Below are positions 54,691 through 64,000 of a stretch of 64,000 nt of DNA, piece after piece. Location: NCBI GenBank assembly GCA_003024785.1, contig PUQB01000060.1:434001-498000 (forward strand), written 5' to 3'. The number at the start of each line of letters is the position of its first letter. The stretch's first letter is position 1. The DNA is from Selaginella tamariscina. Taxonomy: Eukaryota; Streptophyta; Lycopodiopsida; Selaginellales; Selaginellaceae. A program made the translations under genes and the position numbers. The notes below the pieces were generated by a model. That model ran no database searches and had not been told where the DNA came from. It saw only the letters and a program-made list of their open reading frames with translations.

Positions 54691-56625
54691 GACAAAGGAA
54701 GTGCATGCTATATTCTCCTAACTTGTACAAGCTTATTTATATTTCCACGGCAGATTACCACATTCTGCCGCGTTAGTTTCTAGAACAGGGCCTTCCCTTT
54801 ATTTTAATACTTTTGAGAAGACCTTTGGCATGGGAATCTACATCTCTTTATTTTAATACTTTTTCGAGAAGACTTTAAAATGGCAATGCCATCTCAGAAG
54901 ACTAACTGTTTGGAGAATGCCCTCCCTTTATTTTAATACTTTTGAGAAGGGAATCTAAGCTAGAATGCCTTGATATACGGAAAATCATGAAAAGATAAGA
55001 TTAAAAAAACCTATTTAATCAAGAAACCGTTGAAAATTACAATAAATTATTAATTTTTCTTCAATTTTTTATTGAAGTCGTATTTTACAAGTGTGCTAAG
55101 ATAATTCGTAATAGGGACCCACGTTCACGAACTCACACCCTTAATCGTTGGATCAACCGGAACTCACAGTCTTAATCGCTGAATCAACCGCGTCGTAACG
55201 GTATTCTCTCATGAGTAATATTTTATTACTGACGTGTGACCTCGTCTTTGTAGTGCACCTCTAGACTTCAGTAGGTTTCCCGTGCCCGTCGGAATCGGCT
55301 GGGCCCACCGCACGGCATTATGTCCTGTCCTTTGTCCCACGTGTGAATAACCAATCAGGAAAGAAATTCTAACATGGAATTTAGGGTGGTGTCACATGTA
55401 ACCCTTTAGACCATATGAGTTGACCCATGGAACAAATAAAACTGTTGAAATCAATGTAATGTTTGCCACATTACAATATTATTTTGGCGACGCCGTAATA
55501 TTTATGCGTCAATAACCAAACAAAAAAATCTGAACCGAACATGACAATGAGTTATTGTTGGTAAGGCCACATAGGTAGCTATGGAGGGTGTGAAAAATTT
55601 AGCTGATTTAATCACTTTGAACCGTTGGCAAGTACATGTGACACTCACCAGAAACATATCCAATATGGCCAAACTGGCTAAAGAGCTCACATGTGACATG
55701 GATTTTACTAAAGGCAATCTCTGAGGGCCAGGTGTTTACAAAAATCAAATATACTAGATATTGTTTTATATACAGATATAGTATACTTATATATGTACAT
55801 TAATATATTTATAATATTCCAGTAAGTAATAATTTAGAGCATGTAAGGTAATGAAGATATATATAGAGGTTAATCGTGATATATTTTAAAAGTTACTAGA
55901 GATATTTATGATTTTATATCTATAAAATAATCCAAATATAGTTACAATATACTTTTTATTTTTTATATATAAACCTTAACCTTGAATATAAAGGATATAT
56001 TTCTATCAAGTTTCATAACAACATTTTAGAGGATGATAATCCATTGTGAACCATTTAGATCCATTAAGTTTATCCACCAAATGAGGCTTCGATGCTCATG
56101 AATTGAAAGAATGTCGAGCCAACTTCTTCTCCAGTAACTTTGACACATATTTTCATACGATGGTCAATTCCTTTGGAGACTGCCGTTGAATAATAGTTTT
56201 AGAAGGTAAAGCATCCCCTATTTGAATATGGTGTTGTGTCTGAACTTTAGCAATGAGGGTGATATTTATAAAGAAAAGATATAAATACTTATTCAATAAT
56301 TGTTATAGATGAAACTCTCACTAAAAAGCAGTTGGTTCAGTTGTCACTTGCACATCTTCAGAGTTCCTCGACATCGAGGACACAACTATTAAAACATCTA
56401 CACCACTTGAGAGGGACTTTATCCTAGAAGCATCAATCACCTAAGTTCAAATTGGCAATTTGCCTTACATGCATTCAACCAAGTACTCCCAAGGATAATA
56501 TCAAAAATTTGATGTGAGATGAATAAGTCATAAACTGCAAAGGTATTTGAGTAAGTGTAAACAAAGCAACTTAAGTACATTCATCGCCATACAAAACATG
56601 TAAAGCTTCCTTATGTGGCACTGTT

Positions 56626-58297
56626 TGTCATAGTTTTTACTATGACTCCCTTTTACTTTGGACGTTGACTATTGTTACCTACTATACTATGTTGATAAGC
56701 TCTAGATGTAGTAGGAAACAGGCCCGCTTAATGCACTTGGGTATCTGGTGATGGTCTGGCTGGGTGTCATTAAGTATTTGTAGGAAACTCTAGGCGAAGC
56801 TAGAACTTACTTTCTAAAAAACTCTTACCCTAGTTTTCCGTGTCCTGGTTGGGTTAATGATTAGTTCCGGTGAGTTCGGCATGTTGGATATATTTAGAAA
56901 TACCCCTAAGTTTGACAGGTTAGGGTTTAGGGGTCGATGAATAACTCACCAAATATATTCCCTCTGGGAATGAGATTTCAATGCTAGCCCACTTATGTAA
57001 ACAGGAAAACGGGGGGGGGGTCTGTCACATAAATAAGGTAGTATATAGGAGTGAGGGTTCCTGGGTTCATGACTGAGCTCGTTACTCTTCTCCCAGTGCA
57101 AGCTCTAGCTTGTGTCGTCAAGGCACAACCCTCTGTTGTGCCGCCCTAACTTCCAGATAACATGGGTACGTCCCACCTTTGGGGTAGCTTACCCTTAACG
57201 TTGGCGAATCCATACCTGGGAGGTCTTGTTGGATTGCACGTTCCAAGAGGCAGAGGTAGAGGCTTGTCTCCAACCTCCTCCTCCATGTTAAGATAGGTGT
57301 AGCACTCATGGCCAAGCAAGGCACATTCGTGTCCTTGTCCAACCGTGGGCGTGGGATCTTATTTGACAGGTTCACATTACCTAGTTCCTGAGGGTTCACT
57401 AAGGGGTTCTAGAGTTGGCATTTAGGAGCCACGTTTGTGGCACTTGGTGCAACTCTTGAATCTATTGGCTATGGCATGATAGCCCACATTGTGGAAGGCA
57501 GTGTCACATGGAGATGTGACACTGGGCTAGACGTAGCACGATGCAACACCCGAGGCATGCCTTTTGGGGTCATGTCATGGGTTTATCGCCAAGGGGTTGG
57601 ATACTCTGACAAACAGGCATGATTGTGCTCGCGCTAGGGTGCTAAGCCTTGGGCATTTGCTCAAGGGAGGTTAGGTCTCGTAACTAGGTGTGCTTAGGCA
57701 CACTTGGCTAGGGGAGTATTCTCCTTGGAATCTAGGGGTTGAACAACCTAAGCTTGTTAGCAGGAGCCTTTTCGTGAAGCACTCGCAAGGTCATGTACTT
57801 AGGGTTATTCAAACCTAGCCTTAGGGAGTTTGCTTAGTAGAACACTCGTGTTCGCCTACAGTGCACACTCGTGTCCTCACTAAGTATTAGCCCTAGGTAT
57901 AGGGTATGACTTGGCTACTCAAACCCTTACTTGTCGCCCTAAAGGGGTTGTACTCCCGAATGAGGGTGATTCCTCAAGGGGTAAGTGACGATGCCTTGGC
58001 TCTGTCACAGGGGTATGTGTGAGACACATCTCCTTTGTGGGGTTAGGGCATGAGCTTGTCTAGGTCTACTGGGACAGGATCTTAAAGTTTACTCAGGTTA
58101 TCCTCTAGGGTTCAGGGGATGGTCATTCTAGAGGACTTAGGATAGGACTTTAAGTCTTTTGCCTAATTGGGCCTATGAGTCAGACTCTTAGGGTTATCTT
58201 GGAAGACTTAGCGTTGCTCACACAGGGTATGACGTTGAATGGCCACTTGGCAATCACGTGTTACCACGTGTTGGCCTTTTGGGTTAAAACTTTGACA
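56626..58297 (+). mobile_element. solo LTR of the TGTCATAG family
   Basis: 1672 bp from TGTCATAG to TTTGACA, flanked by CTGTT (56621-56625 and 58298-58302). The uninterrupted site is seen in copy A near 33598. It aligns over its whole length with the LTRs of the 4086 element, including the G-tract and TATA-like block near 57010. A solo LTR arises by recombination between the two LTRs of one insertion. Confidence 0.92.
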
Positions 58298-58969
58298 CTG
58301 TTGTCAAAACAGAATGGGTAACCGCATCAGTAAAAATTGAAGAAATACTATAACCTGTATCAATAAGAATAGTTACAAGAGTACTATGTATGAAATTTGT
58401 AATGTAAATGGGAACAACCCTTTGCGAGGAGTTCACAAAGCCTGAGGTGAAAAAGAAAGAAGAGGATTAGGAGATGAAGAAAAGGTGTTGGGTGCCTCCA
58501 TACCGACACACTTACTCGTTTCCCACCTCCACGAGAGCAACATCCATAACAACAACCTGTCGATTCTGACTTGGACGCCCAACAAGACAATTGCCGTCAT
58601 CCTTGTTTAGCACCACGACCAACTTTCACCTCCATAGACACAGGACTAGCAAGAGCATTGAAGGTTGGAGAAGTGATGACATTTAGAATAAGTAATTGTA
58701 CTCTCAAAGCCACCTCAAAATGTTGTGCACGAGTGAAAGCCTTTTCCAAAATGATAGGACCCAATGCCTGAACATAATTGACAAGATTCGATTGAAGAGC
58801 AGACCATAACATCCCTAGTTTGTTACACTTGAACATGGTGGGATCAACCCGCATTAAGATATCACAAAATTTGATAGCAAACTACATGACAGACTCATTT
58901 GGTGTTTGCTTCAAACTATAAAACTATTGAAATGCATCGTTAAAATCTTCTTCTTTCTCAAAAACTAAT

Positions 58970-59973
58970 TGTCACAACCTTTCCCTCTCCCTTATGCCAA
59001 CTAGGCAAAGGGCCAATTGGTGTTTATGAGAGGGCCCTGGTCATGATGACCCAGGTCCACTTGGGTCTTTTTGCCCACATATCCCACATATCCCACAATC
59101 TTTACCTAAGTAGTCAACTCACCAGGTTAAAACTATGACACTCTCCACCCATTTGAGAAAGTGGATGCCCTCATCCACAGACTTCAAGGCGTTTCTACTC
59201 ATGCCCTTCCTCTAGAAGGTGCAGCCAGAGGCGTTTTTACTCACGCTTAGTTCTACTTACACTTGACTCGCAACCTAGCCCGCAAGCTATACTCGCATCA
59301 CATGTCAATCGGGCCAGAGGCGAGGGGTTGCTACTATGCCTTCCTCCAGAAGGTGCAACCAGAGGCGTTTCTACTCATGCCCTTCCTCTAGAAGGTGTAG
59401 CCAGAGGCGTTTTTACTCACGCTTAGTTCTACTTACGCTTGACTCGCAACCCAGCCCGCAAGCTGTACTCGCATCACATGTCAATCGGGCCAGAGGCGAG
59501 GGGTTGCTACTATACCTTCCTCCAGAAGGTGCAACCAGAGGCGTTCTACTCATGCCCTTCCTCTAGAAGGTGCAGCAAGAGGTGTTTTTACTCACACTTA
59601 GCTCTACTTACGCTTGACTCGCAACCCAGCTCGCAAGCTGTACTCGCATCACATGTCAATCGGCCAAAGGCTCACAGAGCCGCTTGGCTGTACACATGTG
59701 ATCGAGGGGTTTAGTTAGGCAAGGACAAGTGTGCCAACCTTAGTGGCGTGAGCTTTACTCAAAGTTCATCCCCTGATGAGAATCGAATCCGGGACCGCTC
59801 TGATACCAAATGTCAGAACCTTTCCCTCTCCTCTTATGCCAACTATGCAAAGGGCCAATTGGTGTTTATAAGAGGGCCCCTGGTCATGATGACCCAGGTC
59901 CGCTTGAGTCTTTTTGCCCACATATCCTACAATCTTTACCAGGTAGTCAACTCACTTGGTTAAAACTATGACA
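58970..59973 (-). mobile_element. TRIM-like miniature LTR retroelement
   Basis: 1004 bp, flanked by CTAAT (58965-58969 and 59974-59978). The uninterrupted site is in copy A near 41650. Terminal repeats are 58970-59140 and 59811-59973 (171 and 163 bp, TGTCA...TGACA). On the minus strand TTTGGTATCAGAGCGG, a tRNA-Met primer site, follows the right-hand repeat; the sequence next to the other repeat is CTCTCCACCC on the plus strand, a purine tract on the minus strand. It has no protein coding capacity and would depend on enzymes of other elements. The core holds 176-bp tandem repeats. Confidence 0.9.
59187..59690. repeat. 176-bp tandem repeat, about three units, inside the TRIM
   Basis: Units start near 59187, 59363 and 59539, each with 'cttcctctagaaggtg', 'gactcgcaac', and 'catgtcaatcgg' landmarks. 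High identity between units points to recent expansion. Frames across it are repeat artefacts. Confidence 0.9.
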
Positions 59974-62043
59974 CTAATATAAACTCACAATTCCATCTCT
60001 CACATAAGTCTCAAGAGCTCAAGAAACAAATGTTTGAATTCAACTTATTCACTTGGTACTTACTAATCCTTCTCATCTATCCAACTCTCATTTCTCTTCA
60101 TTCGTGGCACAATTTTGCATATATGATGGTATGATTTATTTATTATCACAAATGTTACAACTTCACTATGCTTGGCAATTCCAGCAAATTTTTTGTTCCC
60201 AGGTATCCATTATTCACCACTTTCTAGTGGACATTTTAATTAAAGAACTTTATTAGCTTTACAACGTTCTTTTATTGGTCGAATATGTGACGAGATGTGA
60301 TCCAATACGTGCAAAGTTATTTATTGTGTCAAACTCGGAACTCCTCACAATCAATTGGTACTTTGGAATCTATATGTGAAACGGCCATTTGAACTTGTAA
60401 CATGGGATTTAATTGGTTCTTTCCCACCTTTAGTTGCATGCAATTAATATGTTGTGGTTTTAATAAATTATCTGACACGTTGGGTGGAGGTTGGAGCTTT
60501 ACCAAATGCCACAATTCATAGTGTTGCTAATTTTCTACTCACTCAGGTAATTTTGCATCATTCATGTCTAGAATAGATTTTGTTAAATAATAAACATGCC
60601 TTTATTACTGAAAATTATAAAGGTTCTTACTTCACAAATATGAATTCAACAATCTTTTACGTCTCCTTTTCATTCACAAATGGATGAATTGATGAAGCAT
60701 TTGAATTGGACTTTCATGTAAATCCTACTCAAAATGATTGGGATTGGCACTTGTGATATTTAGAATTTGCATATAACAAATGTTTCTATTTAAAGCATTG
60801 TATGGGCGAGACATGCGAATGCCTTTAGAAATTGGTTTAGTTTCTCACAAACTTAAGTATATAAAAACTTGATATTAAGCAACTTACTTAGATTGAGCTC
60901 TTTCTTTACTACATGCTATCTTAGCAGAACATTTGGGTTAAACAAAAATTCAATAACAACAAAATTATAATTCTTATCATTAACCACCTTCTTAGTTTGT
61001 TTCTGGGTTAATGCTCTTCAAAAGTGGAGAGGATGGAAAGCCACTTCTCCCAGAAGGACAACCAAACCCTATTCCAAATGACTTTGCTCTTGTGCATTTT
61101 TTAAAACTTTATTAAAAAGAGCTCACTCTAGATATTTTACAGAAATGACTTAGTCCTTATAAGGTTTTTTGTTAAGTTGTCCAGTTTATCATGTACAAAA
61201 TGTTGAGTCTCGAGAAGCATCTTTGGTTTTCATGTTATGCAATTGAAAAAATAAATTCTTATAAGAGGGGATAATGTAAGGTAACTAAGATATATACGAA
61301 GGTATATTCTAGAAATTACTAGAGATATTTATGATGTGACTAATCTTTTATAGATAGTCTAAATATAATTAAAATATACCTTTTTATATATATATATATA
61401 TTATATATATAATAAACCCTAACCTTAATACAAAGGATATATGAGTTTCTTATCTTTTGATGTATTTACTTTGTTGTGTCTCGGGCTTTTCATAAGCATA
61501 AATTACTAATAATATAGTACAATTGTGAATCTTAACCTATATATTTAATTTATAATTATTTATTTAATAATATAATATATGGAAATTGCAATTGCTTTTG
61601 GAAAAAGTCTTACTTCATAATTATTGATTTACTTTCATAATCTACCCTTGCCTAATTATTATTTTTGATTATTTAAATTGAACTATTAACTCAAGCTCAT
61701 GCTTGGACTTAACTATTTAATATCCCTTAATTCAATTATTACAGTCAAATTACATGTTTAAAACAAACATAAACACAAATTTATTATTATCCTTAACATG
61801 GTGAGTCCTTTAACTCAATTAATATTCTCAATTTAATGAGTTTATTTTAAATTGGATCTTTAACTTAATTGATATTCTTAATATAATGAATTTATTTTAA
61901 ATTAAATAATTAATTCCCTAATTTAATTATTATTCTTAACATAATAAATTTATCCTCAATTGTTATTCTTAATCATTTCTAAGTTGGACCTTTAATCCAC
62001 ATTAACCTTAGATTGTTCAGAGCAGAATAGAGGACGTAGAGCC

Positions 62044-62067
62044 ATGGAAGTTTTGTATGATATAAAG
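62044..62067 (+). other. orphan first exon, copy 2 (MEVLYDIK)
   Basis: Counterpart of 47169-47192 with the same donor GTACGTGTGCG and the same flanks. Again no further exon is seen. Confidence 0.3.
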
Positions 62068-62654
62068 GTACGTGTGCGTGTGTGTGAAAGAGATGGCTTA
62101 CATGTGTAAATATATATTGTATGTGTCAATACACAACTATATCTTTCGAATCAAATATTATATGATATTACTGGACCAAAAATTTAAATTATCAGTGACT
62201 ATTAAAAATTAAATATAAACAATTCGATCATATATCAATATAGTAACTCAAAAAATAAAAAAAAACAACAGTTTATATTAAAATAAATTAAATTTTAAAA
62301 TGAGTCATTCAAAACACCTGGAATCCAGTACAATAAATAATTATTTATTAAAAATTAAAGATCATAAGATTGTGTTCTTGAAAAATAATGCTATAGAAAA
62401 CAGGATAAATTAATATATGTAAAATGACATATCACATGATAGCAGCTCATATTTTGCATATATGAGATAGAGAGAGGGAGAGGCATCGATATAATGTGCA
62501 GGTATATAGGTATATACTGTATACATGTACAGGGTATTTCTTGTAGACTACCAAATTCTTTCACTGAGAGTTAGAAATAATCCATTGGAATATTGTTACG
62601 GTTATTCATTTCCAAGGATTTCCAAAGTAATGAGCGTATACAAGTTATTGAACT

Positions 62655-62675
62655 GACTATATAATATATATATAT

Positions 62676-62708
<33 letters not shown>

Positions 62709-62757
62709 TAATATATATATATATTATATATATATATATATTATATATATATAATAT
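62655..62757. repeat. TA-rich palindromic tract
   Basis: Nearly pure TA/AT with self-complementary blocks, about 100 bp. The equivalent place near G3 (48555-48580) is far shorter. Confidence 0.8.
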
Positions 62758-62895
62758 TTATATCGAACTTCGAAATTAAATTATTATTAGTACATTTTGC
62801 TGGTAGCTTAATTTTACAAGATATACTAAAAGGATTAGTTAATCCCCGGTATATTCATTAAGATTCGAATGTTCAGAACAGAGTGAGCACCTATT

Positions 62896-63273
62896 TTATC
62901 TAACCTGCTTATCAATCACAAGCAAGCCATTATTTTCGAGGATGTTTACCTTGCTATATACATTTAAGTCTTCGGATTCCAGAAAAACTTCATTGAACAT
63001 CGGATCGAGCACGTTCACGTTGGATCCATCTCCAGCCAACACAAGAACAGCCATCCTGTAGTACGTTGTCATCTCATTAACATCAATAGCAATCTTCTTG
63101 TCCTCGTACGGCATGAGACGCAGCCTGACCTGTCCGTACACATCTCTCATCTTGTCCCTCAGTACGATATATTTGTTGGTTTTATTGGAGACGATGACAC
63201 GACGCTTACGTGCATTTATGGGAAAACAAGTGAAGAATATAAACATGATAATGAGAAGTGAATTCCTTTCCAT
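62896..63273 (-). CDS. family G small protein, copy G5 (unknown function)
   Basis: Intact 125-codon gene from the ATG at 63273 (MERNSLLIIMFIFFTCFPIN), which gives a signal-peptide-like N-terminus. Then RKRRVIVSNKTNKYIVL, VYGQVRLRLMPYEDKKIAI, MTTYYRMAVLVLAGDG, NVNVLDPMFNEVFLESEDL, NVYSKVNILENNGLLVIDK, QVR and stop. It aligns end to end with G1 with mostly conservative changes. The gene's upstream side (63340-63560) matches that of G3, with a 'gtacacgt...acgtgtac' palindrome (63393-63419) and a conserved 'gatcgttggatcaacca' element shared by all copies. A small secreted or anchored beta-rich protein is my inference. The family is not recognised. Confidence 0.75.
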   Translation of the reverse strand: MERNSLLIIMFIFFTCFPINARKRRVIVSNKTNKYIVLRDKMRDVYGQVRLRLMPYEDKKIAIDVNEMTTYYRMAVLVLAGDGSNVNVLDPMFNEVFLESEDLNVYSKVNILENNGLLVIDKQVR

Positions 63274-63560
63274 AGTAAAGCGCAAATGTTTTGCGATTTG
63301 TTCCTTTGCTCCTAGAAAAGCTTAATGTTGTGAATGCTTAAAACAAAAGAAGTGCATGTTTCATTCTCCTAACTTGCCCAAGAATTATATATTGTGTACA
63401 CGTTGAGTCTACGTGTACACTGTACAATGTACAGGAGCAGAGAAATTGCCAAATGAGAAAATCCCACCGTCCTATGTCGGCGGCATTTCCGATCGTTGGA
63501 TCAACCACGTCAGCGTAACCTCCAGATAACGGTATATTCTTGCGAGTAATATTTGGTTAC

Positions 63561-64000
63561 TGACATGTCTTGACAACCGAATTGTTCTTTTTTCTTTTCT
63601 AAATACCTAAACTTAGGGTTTAGATTCTATCATTAGCATTGTCACTCTCTTCCTCACAATGTGAATAACAGCTATTGAATACAAATTAATGCCCACTTAA
63701 TCACACCGTTTTTTCGTTGTATTTCCCGCCAAGAAATCTCACTCAACAAATTTTTTAGTTTATTCTAGAGGTTGTATTTTGTCCCATTTGTTAGCATGCT
63801 ATCACCACGGTGACACATCCACATCTATTGTTGCTACTGTTACAAACTAATATTTGTGCTCATTATGCCTCTCTCTTCTCAAGTGTCTAATATGCATAGC
63901 AACATCTTGGGTTAAGACTCCACCAGATCCTATACAGAACAATATAATTATATTTTGTGTCAAACTAATAAAACTTATACAAAATTGTAAAGTATTGACG
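63561..64000. other. intergenic DNA at the window end
   Basis: No gene or repeat is recognised. The homology with the G3 flank ends near 63560. Confidence 0.4.

Larger units (their letters stand above)
55841..61445. mobile_element. old Ty3/Gypsy element, copy B, with two later insertions
   Basis: Repeated ends at about 55841-56005 and 61275-61445 share 'aagatatata', 'actagagatatttatgat' and 'aaccttaa...aaaggatatat' words. Reverse-transcriptase-like (about 56270-56050), protease-like (about 56510-56440) and gag-like (about 58980-58600) residues lie on the minus strand. Integrase-like residues lie on the plus strand at about 60440-60600 (TRWVEVGALPNATIHSVANF). It is broken in many places and old. 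It carries a solo LTR (56626-58297) and a TRIM-like element (58970-59973). Same structure as copy A. Confidence 0.68.

Noticed and set aside
59336-59714. Plus-strand frames with repeated SSRRCSQRRFYS-like residues
   Set aside because: They simply translate the 176-bp tandem unit of the TRIM. Initiation, conservation and a known family are all lacking.

Overview
The window looks like nuclear DNA of a land plant, and more tentatively of a seedless plant such as a lycophyte. The reasons are a PLS-type pentatricopeptide repeat gene, spliced genes with GT-AG introns, initiator-tRNA-Met primed Ty3/Gypsy (chromovirus) elements, a ZF-HD type zinc finger and very AT-rich intergenic DNA full of dinucleotide repeats. 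The lycophyte idea rests only on the style of the PPR repeats and is an inference. There is no bacterial-type operon, CRISPR array, rRNA or tRNA that I can see.

Layout. 41-1931 (-): PPR gene in several frames. 1.95-16.6 kb: an inverted duplication of a locus coding for a ZF-HD/MIF-like zinc finger (arms about 2455-4020 and 15105-16625). A 9.9-kb LTR retroelement without recognisable genes (4086-13947) sits in its centre. That element itself carries an 824-bp hAT-like insertion (5617-6440) and a 2-kb minus-strand LTR element (9974-11997). 17.2-18.6 kb: decayed Gypsy remains. 21.1-23.5 kb (+): a 13-exon gene for protein phosphatase methylesterase 1 (PPME1). 25.0-25.4 kb (-): first copy of a small protein family I do not recognise, here called family G. 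26.8-31.6 kb (+): a glycerol-3-phosphate permease (SLC37/G3Pp) pseudogene. From 32 kb to the end: further G copies (G2-G5) mixed with retroelements.

The right half is largely a tandem segmental duplication. The end of PPME1 plus a promoter-like module and G1 (23.35-25.5 kb) recur at 52.0-54.7 kb. G2 with an old retroelement and its right flank (31.9-47.3 kb) recurs at 54.2-62.4 kb. An orphan 8-codon exon plus G3 (47.1-49.3 kb) recurs at 62.0-63.6 kb. The second unit lacks the G3Pp gene, and G4 sits exactly where a G1/G2 hybrid would be expected. This suggests unequal recombination between G copies.

Mobile elements give relative dating. One family, whose LTRs begin TGTCATAG, is present as the 34105-41420 element (5-bp target duplication, very similar LTRs, youngest), the older 4086-13947 element, and a solo LTR (56626-58297). 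All five LTRs carry a G10-12 tract just before a TATA-like sequence. A 1-kb TRIM-like element with 176-bp internal tandem repeats lies at 58970-59973. Both duplicated copies of the old retroelement share the same gag/integrase strand arrangement but carry different later insertions, so those insertions post-date the duplication.

Only PPME1 (with one unexplained exon junction), G1 and G5 look like possible working genes. Single-base frame breaks in several host genes could be true decay or uncorrected assembly indels.
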